Assembly (NCBI GenBank): GCA_947631715.1
Contig: CANRMK010000028.1
Span: forward strand, 1-12,117
Reading direction: 5' to 3'
Length of the DNA: 12,117 nt
Origin: an uncultured Acetatifactor sp.
GTDB taxonomy: Bacteria; Bacillota; Clostridia; Lachnospirales; Lachnospiraceae
The notes beneath the pieces are model-generated. The model saw only the letters and a program-made list of their open reading frames with translations, had not been told where the DNA came from and did not search any database. A program made the translations under genes and the position numbers. Each line of letters begins with the position of its first letter. Position 1 is the first letter of the stretch. Shown one piece after another: positions 1-6,473 of this stretch.

Positions 1-738
1 GAGGAGGATCCGGGCCTGATCTCTGAGAACGGTATCAACCGCGGGGAGGCCAGCCGGAAGCTTGGGATCGGCGGTTCACCCAGAGAGGCGGAGATCACGC
101 TGGTGCGGCGGGATCTGAAGCTGGCGTTGGAGACCGGAGCATGTATCAATATTCAGCACATCAGCGCCGCAGAGTCCGTGGAACTGGTGCGCCGTGCCAA
201 AAAACAGGGGACCAACATTCACGCGGAGGCAACGCCGCACCATTTCACCCTGACGGAGGATGCCGTGGAAAAATACGGCTCCCTGGCGAAAATGAATCCG
301 CCTCTGCGCACGGAAAAGGACCGCCTGGAGATCATCCGGGGGCTGGTGGACGGGACCATTGACATCATTGCCACGGATCACGCACCTCACACGGCGGAGG
401 AAAAAGCGCGGCCCATTGTCCAGGCGCCCAGCGGCATCATCGGCCTGGAGACCGCGCTGGCGCTTGGGATTACAGAGCTGGTGGACAAGGGATATCTGAC
501 GATGCGGTATCTGCTGCGGCTCATGAGCACCAACCCGGCAGCGCTGTATCATCTGGACGCCGGATATCTGGACGAGGGCGGGCCGGCGGATATTGTGCTG
601 ATCGACCCGAACGGGGAGACCGTTCCGGGAGAGTACGCCTCCAAGGCGTCCAATTCTCCCTTTACAGGCTGGAGGCTGAAAGGGAAAATCATAAGGACGA
701 TTGCCGCTGGGGAAGAGGTCTACAGGGAAAAGCAGTGA
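1..738 (+). CDS. pyrC: Dihydroorotase, class I (3' part; 5' end outside the window)
   Basis: This gene closes carbamoyl-aspartate to dihydroorotate, the third step of de novo UMP synthesis, in the cytoplasm. The frame is open from base 1 and gives 245 residues. It begins EEDPGLISENG, the stretch that in this family directly follows the metal-binding HCED region, so roughly the first 180 residues are missing. Visible family landmarks are NIQHIS and ATPHHF, which carry histidine metal or substrate ligands, and ATDHAPH, which carries the catalytic aspartate. The C-terminal part ends with the usual small beta domain (GGPADIVLID, SPFTGWRLKGK). The TGA stop is followed 20 bp later by the pyrK start, so the two are probably translated from one mRNA. 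The identity is firm; only the N-terminus cannot be checked. Confidence 0.95.
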   Translation, partial: EEDPGLISENGINRGEASRKLGIGGSPREAEITLVRRDLKLALETGACINIQHISAAESVELVRRAKKQGTNIHAEATPHHFTLTEDAVEKYGSLAKMNPPLRTEKDRLEIIRGLVDGTIDIIATDHAPHTAEEKARPIVQAPSGIIGLETALALGITELVDKGYLTMRYLLRLMSTNPAALYHLDAGYLDEGGPADIVLIDPNGETVPGEYASKASNSPFTGWRLKGKIIRTIAAGEEVYREKQ

Positions 739-758
739 TTGAGAAAGGACTTAGGAAG

Positions 759-1553
759 ATGAAAAAACGTGTCAGCGCACGGATCCTGTCACAGCGGGAA
801 ATGGAAAACGGGATATTTGATCTGTGGTTAAATCCTATGGAACCGGGTTTCGCAGAGGCTGTCAGCCCCGGCCAGTTCGTGGGAGTTTATACAAAGGACA
901 GATCGAAACTGCTTCCCCGGCCTATCAGCATCTGCGAGGTCAGCGGGGACAGATCGAGCTTACGTCTGGTCTATCGGAGAGGCGGGACAAATACGGGAAC
1001 CTACTCGCTTTCTCTTCTGGATGGACAGACCTGCGGCACTGTGGATATCCTGGGGCCTCTGGGCAATGGATTTCCGGTAGAGAAAGGCAAGGGAAAGAAA
1101 ACACTGATCATCGGTGGAGGCATTGGGATACCGCCTCTGGTGGAGCTGTCAAAGCGGCTCGAGGCCCGGAATCAGATCGTCATAGGATACCGGGATAGAA
1201 CGCAGACTTTTTTGGCCCGGGATCTGGAGGATCACGGAAAACTCTTTTTGGCCACGGAGGATGGCAGCAGAGGGACAAAGGGCAATGTGGTGGATGCTGT
1301 CCGGGAGAATCAGCTGGGCGCGGATATCATCTATGCCTGCGGCCCTATGCCTATGCTCCGTGCGGTGAAAGCGTTGGCGGCAGAGCTTAAGATCCCGGCG
1401 TACATTTCTCTGGAGGAGCATATGGCGTGCGGAGTGGGTGCATGCTTAGGGTGCGTGGTGAAGACAAAAGAGGTCCATCCCCACACAAATGTGAACAATG
1501 CCAGAATCTGTACGGACGGGCCGGTGTTCGAGGCAGACCAGGTGGAAATCTGA
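759..1553 (+). CDS. pyrK: Dihydroorotate dehydrogenase B, electron-transfer subunit
   Basis: PyrK is the FAD and [2Fe-2S] subunit that passes electrons from dihydroorotate oxidation in PyrD to NAD+, and it works as a heterotetramer with PyrD. The 264-aa protein has the FAD-binding RPIS motif (residues 54-57), RRGG and GTYSL, then a nucleotide-binding glycine loop IIGGGIGIPPL (117-127) and CGPMPML (194-200). The C-terminal cluster has four cysteines, C224, C229, C232 and C251 (C-x4-C-x2-C-x18-C), as expected for the family. I chose the ATG at 759 because AAAGGA (744-749) and AGGAAG (753-758) lie in front of it and the product MKKRVSARIL starts at the normal family position. An in-frame GTG at 735 overlaps the pyrC stop and would add eight residues. 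The gene is co-directional with pyrC and pyrD. Confidence 0.95.
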   Translation: MKKRVSARILSQREMENGIFDLWLNPMEPGFAEAVSPGQFVGVYTKDRSKLLPRPISICEVSGDRSSLRLVYRRGGTNTGTYSLSLLDGQTCGTVDILGPLGNGFPVEKGKGKKTLIIGGGIGIPPLVELSKRLEARNQIVIGYRDRTQTFLARDLEDHGKLFLATEDGSRGTKGNVVDAVRENQLGADIIYACGPMPMLRAVKALAAELKIPAYISLEEHMACGVGACLGCVVKTKEVHPHTNVNNARICTDGPVFEADQVEI

Positions 1554-1586
1554 GAGCGGAATTGCAGATCTTTCTTGGAGAAAGCA

Positions 1587-1604
1587 TCGCGGGACAGTCC
1601 GCGA
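1587..1604 (+). other. Intercistronic hairpin between pyrK and pyrD
   Basis: TCGCGGG (1587-1593) pairs with TCCGCGA (1598-1604) around a 4-nt ACAG loop: seven base pairs, one of them G-U. It ends just before the pyrD ribosome binding site at 1606-1614. There is no following T run, so it is not an intrinsic terminator. It may shape mRNA processing or pyrD translation, but that is inference. Confidence 0.5.
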
Positions 1605-1621
1605 TAGGCAGGGGTATGGAT

Positions 1622-2527
1622 ATGAACACACAGATTACAATTGCGGGAGTTGATTTTAAGAATCCGGTGATGACTGCCTCCGGCACTTTCGGGTCCGGTA
1701 TGGAGTACGCGGATTTTGTGGATCTGAATAAGCTGGGAGCCGTGGTCACAAAGGGTGTGGCAAGCGTGCCGTGGCCGGGGAATCCTGTCCCAAGAGTGGC
1801 GGAGGTCTACGGCGGCATGCTGAACGCCATCGGCCTGCAGAATCCCGGTATTGATGTCTTCCTGCAGCGGGATATCCCTTTCCTAAAGCAGTTCGATACA
1901 AAGATCATAGTCAATGTATGCGGTAAGACGGTAGAGGACTATGTGGAGGTGGTGGAGCGCCTGGGGGAGGAACCGGCGGTCTCTATGCTGGAGATCAATG
2001 TATCCTGCCCGAATGTAAAGGAGGGCGCTATTGCTTTCGGGCAAAAGACAGAAGCGCTCTATGGGATTACCCGGGAAGTCAAGCGCCACGCAAAGCAGCC
2101 GGTGATCATGAAGCTGAGCCCGAATGTGGCGGATATCGGGGAGATGGCCAGAGCTGCAGAGGCGGCGGGAGCGGACGCCCTGTCCATGATCAATACCATT
2201 ACCGGAATGAAGATCGATATTCACAGGCGGAAGTTTGCGCTGGCCAACAAGACCGGCGGCTTAAGCGGCCCCGCCATTAAGCCTGTGGCAGTGCGAATGA
2301 TCTATCAGGCAGCTCAGGCGGTAAAGATCCCCATTATCGGTATGGGAGGCATCGCAGACGGAGAGGACGCTGTTGAATTCCTGCTGGCGGGAGCCAGCGC
2401 GGTGAGCGTGGGCGCCATGAACTTCGTGGATCCCTATACCACGGAAAAGGTGATCAGAGGCATTGAGGAATATCTGGAGACCTATCATATCGAAGACGTA
2501 AGGGAACTGATCGGCGCGGTAAGGTGA
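1622..2527 (+). CDS. pyrD: Dihydroorotate dehydrogenase, class 1B catalytic subunit
   Basis: This FMN enzyme oxidises dihydroorotate to orotate and needs PyrK to reduce NAD+. The 301-aa TIM-barrel protein shows TASGTFGSG near residue 20, TKGV (43-46), NAIGLQNPG (68-76), the catalytic-cysteine loop INVSCPNVKEG with C129, KLSPN, NTITGM, GGLSGPAIKP and the phosphate-binding GMGGI. Class 1B enzymes use cysteine here, which fits the adjacent pyrK. I chose ATG 1622 because AGGCAGGGG (1606-1614) ends 7 nt before it. ATG 1616 (MDMNTQ) is also in frame but only 1 nt from that purine run. The gap after pyrK is 68 nt and contains a hairpin. No pyrE follows, so orotate phosphoribosyltransferase must be encoded elsewhere. 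Confidence 0.95.
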   Translation: MNTQITIAGVDFKNPVMTASGTFGSGMEYADFVDLNKLGAVVTKGVASVPWPGNPVPRVAEVYGGMLNAIGLQNPGIDVFLQRDIPFLKQFDTKIIVNVCGKTVEDYVEVVERLGEEPAVSMLEINVSCPNVKEGAIAFGQKTEALYGITREVKRHAKQPVIMKLSPNVADIGEMARAAEAAGADALSMINTITGMKIDIHRRKFALANKTGGLSGPAIKPVAVRMIYQAAQAVKIPIIGMGGIADGEDAVEFLLAGASAVSVGAMNFVDPYTTEKVIRGIEEYLETYHIEDVRELIGAVR

Positions 2528-2564
2528 GAGACGTGAGGCTGTATGTACCGCACGGTTCGTCCAT

Positions 2565-2615
2565 GGCGCAGGCCGTTTTCCGGGGCGGATCGTGTCCGGC
2601 CTGAATTTCCGCGCC
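2565..2615 (+). other. Structured spacer after pyrD
   Basis: CAGGCCG (2569-2575) and CGGCCTG (2597-2603) form a perfect 7-bp stem around a 21-nt loop. GGCG (2565-2568) and CGCC (2612-2615) can extend it across an 8-nt bulge. No T tract follows on the + strand. It could be a weak or Rho-type end for the pyr operon, or a leader element for the next gene; the sequence does not decide. Confidence 0.35.
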
Positions 2616-2621
2616 CCACGC

Positions 2622-2650
2622 TCATAAAACGGAGGATCCTTTCATATATA
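2622..2650 (+). promoter_or_regulatory. Candidate sigma-E-type promoter of the SipL-like gene
   Basis: TCATAAA (2622-2628) matches five of seven positions of the sigma-E -35 element as known from Bacillus (KMATATT). CATATATA (2643-2650) matches five of eight positions of the -10 element (CATACAMT), at the usual 14-nt spacing. sipL is a mother-cell sigma-E gene in Clostridioides difficile, so the placement makes sense. The region is AT-rich, so a chance match is possible. Confidence 0.35.
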
Positions 2651-2669
2651 TACCTATATCAGTATATAT
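2646..2669 (+). other. AT-rich perfect inverted repeat in front of the sipL ribosome binding site
   Basis: ATATATAC (2646-2653) and GTATATAT (2662-2669) are perfect reverse complements around an 8-nt CTATATCA spacer. The right arm ends 2 nt before the GGAGG ribosome binding site (2672-2676). It also overlaps the candidate -10 element, so it could act as an RNA hairpin or as a site for a dimeric DNA-binding protein. Confidence 0.45.
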
Positions 2670-2683
2670 GTGGAGGTATCTTT

Positions 2684-4234
2684 GTGGAGCTGATCAAGAG
2701 GAACATACATATGGACCGCATAAAAGCGGAGGCGGTCACGCAGTTTACCCTGGAAGACGATGTGAACATACCTGAGAATAAGCCGGATGTGAATGCTCTG
2801 AACCTGGAGAAAGCGGAACTTGTCATAGATGAGATCAGGCCGGGAGCGGACAGTGTCACTGTGAAGGGAAAGCTTTGTTATGTGCTGCTGTACCACACAA
2901 AGGAAGAGGGCTGCAGCCTGGTGGTGCTGGAGGGGAAGCTGCCCTTTGAGGAAAGGGTCATACTTCAGGGGGCACTGCCTACGGACACTGTGGCCGCGGA
3001 GGGGGAAGTGGAGGATCTGACTGTGGGGATCATCAATTCCCGCAAGCTGAATCTTCAGTCCCTGATCACGCTGACCGCACGGGTGGAGGAGCTCTATGAC
3101 GAAGAGGCGCCCGTTGCGATCCATGGAGACGAGAGGGCGGAATACCGCAGGATGCCGATGGAGCTTGCCCAGATCGCCATATGCAAAAATGATATTTACA
3201 GGCTGAAAGAGGAGGTATCTCTTCCGGCCAACTATCCCAATATTTTTCAGATCCTCTGGAGCAACGTGTCACTTTGCGATGTGGAATTTAAGGTGATGGA
3301 GGAGAAACTGAACATATCGGGGGACGTGAAGCTGTTCGTATTGTACGAGGGAGAGGGAGAAGAACACCCCGTCCGTTCGTTTGAGACGACTCTGCCTTTT
3401 GGCGGCGCACTGGAATGCCATGGCTGTTCGGAGGGGATGCTCCCGGATATCCGGTATCAGCTGGGGCAGCAGGAGCTCACAGTCCGGCCGGATTTTGACG
3501 GGGAAGAGCGGAGCATCGGAGTAGAACTTGTTCTGGACATTTCGATCCGCATTTACGAAGAGGAGAAGCTGGAGATCATTTCCGACATCTATGGCGTGGC
3601 GAACGAAATGGAGGCGGTATCCCACAAAGCGGATCTCCGCAGACTGCTGGCCCGGGTCACCGGAAAGACAAAAGTGACGGACAGGATCCATGTAGCCGGA
3701 GGAAGCGTCCTGCAGCTTTTGCACAGCGAGGGAACGGTGGCTTTGGAGCAGCAGAGCACGGTGGAAAACGGAATCCTGCTCCAGGGAAGTTTGTCGGTAA
3801 AAGCTCTGTATATCACAGGGGACGATGATGCGCCTTACGGCTGTGCCCAGGCTCAGATCCCATATAAATATACGCTTGAGGTTCCGGATATCGCGCCGGA
3901 GGATCTGGGAAAGGTCCATGCGGAGGTGGAACAGATCCAGGTGACTATGCTGGACGGAGAAGAGATGGACGTGAAAGCTGTCCTGTGCTTTTCCACGGTC
4001 GTTTTTAAAAATATAGCCGTAAATCTGATCAGCCAGGTGACCGTATCGGAGCTTGACAGCGCAAAGATGAGCGGACTTCCGGGAATGGTAGTCTATGTGG
4101 CGAAAGAGGGGGATAATCTCTGGAATATCGGGAAAAAGTATTACGTGCCGGTAGAGACTCTGAAAGAGATGAACTCTCTGGAGAGCGATGAGATCAAGCC
4201 GGGCCAGAAACTGCTGGTGGTAAAGGGCTGTTAA
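2684..4234 (+). CDS. sipL: SipL-like spore morphogenesis protein (SPOCS/DUF3794 repeats plus LysM)
   Basis: SipL is known in Clostridioides difficile as the partner of SpoIVA that anchors coat and cortex assembly on the forespore from the mother cell; this function is carried over by homology. The 516-aa protein has about three SPOCS/DUF3794 units (roughly residues 30-120, 180-265 and 330-425). These are recognisable from repeated beta patterns such as VTVKGKLCYVLLY, LNISGDVKLFVLY and ILLQGSLSVKALY. It ends in a LysM domain (about 469-514: VAKEGDNLWNIGKKYYV to IKPGQKLLVV). There is no signal peptide or membrane helix, which fits a mother-cell cytoplasmic coat protein. The start is GTG 2684, 7 nt after GGAGG (2672-2676). 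The open frame extends upstream to 2543, but that part is unlike the family. The gene has its own probable promoter and ends near a strong terminator. The gene symbol rests on domain architecture and length. Confidence 0.85.
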   Translation: MELIKRNIHMDRIKAEAVTQFTLEDDVNIPENKPDVNALNLEKAELVIDEIRPGADSVTVKGKLCYVLLYHTKEEGCSLVVLEGKLPFEERVILQGALPTDTVAAEGEVEDLTVGIINSRKLNLQSLITLTARVEELYDEEAPVAIHGDERAEYRRMPMELAQIAICKNDIYRLKEEVSLPANYPNIFQILWSNVSLCDVEFKVMEEKLNISGDVKLFVLYEGEGEEHPVRSFETTLPFGGALECHGCSEGMLPDIRYQLGQQELTVRPDFDGEERSIGVELVLDISIRIYEEEKLEIISDIYGVANEMEAVSHKADLRRLLARVTGKTKVTDRIHVAGGSVLQLLHSEGTVALEQQSTVENGILLQGSLSVKALYITGDDDAPYGCAQAQIPYKYTLEVPDIAPEDLGKVHAEVEQIQVTMLDGEEMDVKAVLCFSTVVFKNIAVNLISQVTVSELDSAKMSGLPGMVVYVAKEGDNLWNIGKKYYVPVETLKEMNSLESDEIKPGQKLLVVKGC

Positions 4235-4235
4235 G

Positions 4236-4333
4236 ATGCGTAAGACCGCAGGGAATGTCTGCCGTAATTTTGGATTATAAGTTATAAGTAAGAAACTCCC
4301 AAATCGACGGGGAAGCTCGATGAGGAAGCAGCA
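4236..4333 (+). mobile_element. Possible 3' remnant of an IS200/IS605 (TnpB-type) element
   Basis: Directly after the sipL stop an ATG opens a 14-codon frame encoding MRKTAGNVCRNFGL and ending TAA at 4280. Downstream, ATCGA (4303-4307) and TCGAT (4317-4321) form a stem around CGGGGAAGC, and GGAAGC is repeated at 4311-4316 and 4324-4329. From memory, a short tail of this kind followed by GGGGAAGC and GAGGAAGC resembles the end of clostridial tnpB genes and their overlapping guide RNA. No transposase body is present, and the expected terminal hairpin is replaced by an ordinary terminator. The recognition is tentative; the mini-ORF and hairpin themselves are directly visible. Confidence 0.3.
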
Positions 4334-4335
4334 TC

Positions 4336-4390
4336 AATAAAAGCGCGGCACCTGGTTCAGAAAATCTGAGTGCCGCGCTCTTTTATTTTG
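4336..4390. terminator. Bidirectional intrinsic terminator between convergent genes
   Basis: AGCGCGGCAC (4342-4351) and GTGCCGCGCT (4370-4379) form a perfect 10-bp GC-rich stem. It is prolonged inside by TCAG/CTGA (4357-4360 with 4366-4369). On the right is a T-rich tract (CTCTTTTATTTTG). On the left, AATAAAA (4336-4342) gives the matching T tract on the other strand. It ends the sipL transcript on one strand and the leftward 212-aa protein gene on the other. Confidence 0.9.
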
Positions 4391-4424
4391 TTTTTACTGG
4401 ATTTTACCGGACTGGCTGCAAAAC

Positions 4425-5063
4425 CTATTTGGTCACATCTGTCTCAGCCTCGTTTGCCTTTTTTGCAGCTTCGGCCATTTCATCGAATTTCTTCATCACA
4501 GCATCATAAGTGCGCTGTGAGATATCAGGGAGAGAACCGCCCCAGGTCTTTTCGGCCTGCTTGTAGCCCTTTTCAAATGCGCTGCGCATTTCCTCGATCT
4601 TATCGGGATCCCCGCCGGTCAGGGCATTGGCAAAGTCGATGATCCTCTCGGAGGTCTGCTTTACGCCCCAGTAGCCGTCCTCTGCAATATCCGCCTGCGC
4701 CTGCAGCTGAGTAGCCTTGTCTACTGTATAATTACCGGATTTTAAGAACTGCCACATGTTGGTGGCCTTTCCGTAGGCGTTGGCCTGTCCGCCCAGCATC
4801 TTTTCCACCAGGCTGCGCAGCTGCGCCGTGCGGGCCTCAGCATCTGCTTTCAGCTTGTTGATCAGATTTGTGTCGGGAGTATAAGTCTTTTTTGCGGAAG
4901 CGGCTCCGGCAGCATCTGCGGAGGGCTCATAGACGACCCCGGTATCCTCTTTTTTCTCGGTTTCAGCAGCTTCTGTGCTCTTTACTTCCTCATTTACTTT
5001 CGTGTCTGCGGAAATGTAGCTGTAAGCTGCAGACTGTGTTGATGTAACTCCGTTTACACTCAT
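4425..5063 (-). CDS. Uncharacterised 212-aa protein under a sigma-D-type promoter
   Basis: I do not recognise a named function. The start ATG at 5063 has AGAGGG about 5 nt upstream. Residues 1-65 are low in complexity and look disordered: MSVNGVTSTQSAAYSYISAD, then an E/K/A-rich stretch. There is no Sec signal peptide, lipobox or membrane helix. Residues 66-110 look helical (LINKLKADAEARTAQLRSLV). The C-terminal half has a compact conserved-looking module, with GYWGVKQTSERIIDFANALT, GGDPDKIEEM, KTWGGSLPDIS and AVMKKFDEM; I recall similar modules in uncharacterised proteins of other bacteria. The gene is set apart from the DUF1934 gene by 101 bp that hold a strong sigma-D match. This suggests co-expression with flagellar or chemotaxis genes. 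The unstructured N-terminus would suit a flagellar export substrate, but that is speculation. Confidence 0.85.
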   Translation of the reverse strand: MSVNGVTSTQSAAYSYISADTKVNEEVKSTEAAETEKKEDTGVVYEPSADAAGAASAKKTYTPDTNLINKLKADAEARTAQLRSLVEKMLGGQANAYGKATNMWQFLKSGNYTVDKATQLQAQADIAEDGYWGVKQTSERIIDFANALTGGDPDKIEEMRSAFEKGYKQAEKTWGGSLPDISQRTYDAVMKKFDEMAEAAKKANEAETDVTK

Positions 5064-5078
5064 ATTGTCCCTCTTTCC

Positions 5079-5111
5079 GGCGTCAAGCGCCTTTTCTGTC
5101 CGTTGCCGGAC
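5079..5111 (-). other. Two small hairpins in the leader of the 212-aa protein mRNA
   Basis: On the minus strand, GTCCG and CGGAC (5098-5111) form a 5-bp stem closed by a GCAA loop, a GNRA tetraloop. Just downstream, GGCG and CGCC (5079-5091) close a 5-nt loop CTTGA immediately before the AGAGGG ribosome binding site. Both lie within the roughly 70-nt leader expected from the sigma-D promoter. A role in translation or stability is possible but not shown. Confidence 0.4.
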
Positions 5112-5139
5112 GCAACATCATCCATGATCTGTATAATTT

Positions 5140-5167
5140 ATATCGGCCTGCGGGATCGGAAAGTTTA
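5140..5167 (-). promoter_or_regulatory. Sigma-D (flagellar) promoter of the 212-aa protein gene
   Basis: Read on the minus strand, TAAA (5167-5164) is followed after 16 nt by GCCGATAT (5147-5140). This equals the known sigma-D/SigD consensus TAAA-N14-16-GCCGATAT at every specified position. The -35 element overlaps the TAA stop codon of the DUF1934 gene. Transcription would start near 5132, about 70 nt before the ATG at 5063. A 12-position match placed in the only gap before this gene is unlikely by chance. Confidence 0.75.
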
Positions 5168-5584
5168 TACCAGATCCTGGATTTTTATGATAAGTTTACA
5201 GCGGGAAAAGACCTGGCCCTCCTGGAGGAGACAGTAATCTGCCTGAATCTCAAGGGGGCTGTCCGTCTGTCCGAAGTCAAGCTCTTCGGTCCTTATGCCA
5301 AGGCGCAGCGCCCCGAAAGGGGTGGCATAGTCTGCCGGGTGTTCGCAGCCCCTTTCAAAGATCATGCGTGTGCGGCAGAAATCTTTTTTTGTCAGTTCCA
5401 GGATGCCGTTCTTCAGCTTTAAGGTACAGGGAATGCGGTCATTTTCCCTGCGCTCCTCATAAAGGATATAGCGGGTGCCGCTGCGCTCAAAATATTCCGC
5501 CTCCACAGTGAATTCCTCAGTGCTGTTTTGGCCGCTGTCGCCCCCATGGATCCCTTTGACGGTCAGCTGTACTTTCTTGCCCAT
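5165..5584 (-). CDS. DUF1934 (YwiB-like) beta-barrel protein
   Basis: This is a 139-aa protein of the DUF1934 family, represented by YwiB of Bacillus subtilis. The family is predicted to be a small calycin-like beta barrel with no established biochemical role. Features visible are the N-terminal strand MGKKVQLTVKGIHGGD, the YILYEE segment, an FERG stretch and the C-terminal TPFGALRLGIRTEEL. The last segment, followed by LEIQADYCL, is typical of the family as I recall it. The start is ATG 5584; a GAGG lies 11 nt upstream (5597-5600), a longish spacing. The frame stays open to a TTG at 5650 that overlaps murI, but this adds 22 residues unlike the family. The gene follows murI by 52 nt and is probably in its operon. 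No signal peptide or membrane helix is seen. Confidence 0.8.
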   Translation of the reverse strand: MGKKVQLTVKGIHGGDSGQNSTEEFTVEAEYFERSGTRYILYEERRENDRIPCTLKLKNGILELTKKDFCRTRMIFERGCEHPADYATPFGALRLGIRTEELDFGQTDSPLEIQADYCLLQEGQVFSRCKLIIKIQDLV

Positions 5585-5636
5585 AAGATTTTTATCCTCA
5601 AATGCGTTGACGTATGCCGGACACTGCGCACTTCGG

Positions 5637-6473
5637 TCAGTAGTCTTCAATGTTCACGGCCTGGGCAGACAGGATCCCATATTTAATGATGGAATTGGCA
5701 AAGCGGACGAATTTTTCCGCCTTGTCGCTGACATAGAAGCGGTACTGGCCGCTGCCCAGTCCCGGCGGCTCGTCGTTCAGAAGATCCAGTGACTCCAGCA
5801 TCTTCTTTAACTCCAGCGCCGTCTCATAGGCCGGATTGACCAGGGTGACCCTCTCTCCCATGATCCGTCCCAGCGTGGAACGGATCAGAGGATAATGAGT
5901 GCAGCCCAGGATCAGCGTATCGATATCAATGTCGATCAGCTCCGCCAGATACCGGCGGGCGATCTCGTCCGTGACCGGATCCTTTAGAAGCCCCTCCTCC
6001 ACCAGAGGAACGAACAGAGGACAGGCTTTTCCGTAAATCGTGACATCGCTGTTCAGTTCTTTTATGTATTCGGTGTAGATCTGACTGTTTATGGTGGCCT
6101 CAGTTGCGATCACACCGATCCGGCCGTTGCCTGTTACCTGGACGGCAGATTTGGCGCCCGGCTTTACGACACCGATCATGGGAACATCCGAATCCTTTTC
6201 CAGAGTATCCAGGGCATAGGCGCTGGCGGTATTGCATGCCACCACAATGGTCTTTACCTGAAAGGTCTTAAGAAACCGGACAATCTGTTCCGAATAGCGG
6301 GTGACGGTCTCCTGGGATTTGCTCCCGTAAGGAACGCGGGCAGTGTCCCCAAAATAAATAATCTTTTCATTGGGAATCTGGCGCATGATCTCCCGGAATA
6401 CCGTAAGGCCGCCTACTCCGGAATCAAATACGCCGATGGGAGCGTTCCGTGAAAGCTCTCTATTTATCTTCAT
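5637..6473 (-). CDS. murI: Glutamate racemase
   Basis: MurI interconverts L- and D-glutamate to supply D-Glu for peptidoglycan, in the cytoplasm. The 278-aa product has the two catalytic cysteines in VVACNTASA (C80) and LILGCTHYPL (C191). It also has the substrate loop GVFDSGVGGLTV (D17, S18), FGDTARVPYG and the late histidine next to C191 (H193). Length and motif order are normal. The start is ATG 6473, with a strong GGGAGG 9 nt upstream. The open frame reaches 6578, but that extension is the small membrane-protein gene read in another frame. The first 14 bp of murI overlap the end of that small gene, which suggests translational coupling. DUF1934 follows after 52 nt. Confidence 0.96.
   Translation of the reverse strand: MKINRELSRNAPIGVFDSGVGGLTVFREIMRQIPNEKIIYFGDTARVPYGSKSQETVTRYSEQIVRFLKTFQVKTIVVACNTASAYALDTLEKDSDVPMIGVVKPGAKSAVQVTGNGRIGVIATEATINSQIYTEYIKELNSDVTIYGKACPLFVPLVEEGLLKDPVTDEIARRYLAELIDIDIDTLILGCTHYPLIRSTLGRIMGERVTLVNPAYETALELKKMLESLDLLNDEPPGLGSGQYRFYVSDKAEKFVRFANSIIKYGILSAQAVNIEDY

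Noticed and set aside
735..758. GTG start of pyrK overlapping the pyrC stop
   Set aside because: ATG 759 has purine-rich sites in front and fits the family start; GTG 735 has no clear site, though coupling cannot be fully excluded.
1427..1621. Upstream in-frame start for pyrD overlapping pyrK
   Set aside because: The added residues are unlike dihydroorotate dehydrogenases and are the pyrK coding region in another frame.
2543..2683. 47-residue N-terminal extension of the SipL-like frame
   Set aside because: No ribosome binding site at 2543, composition unlike the family, and a strong GGAGG placed exactly for GTG 2684.
3269..3919. 216-codon open frame opposite the SipL-like gene
   Set aside because: Antisense shadow in a GC-rich coding region, with no ribosome binding site or domain.
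5585..5650. TTG start giving 22 more residues to the DUF1934 protein
   Set aside because: Overlaps murI, rare start codon and no family match; ATG 5584 begins the typical first strand.
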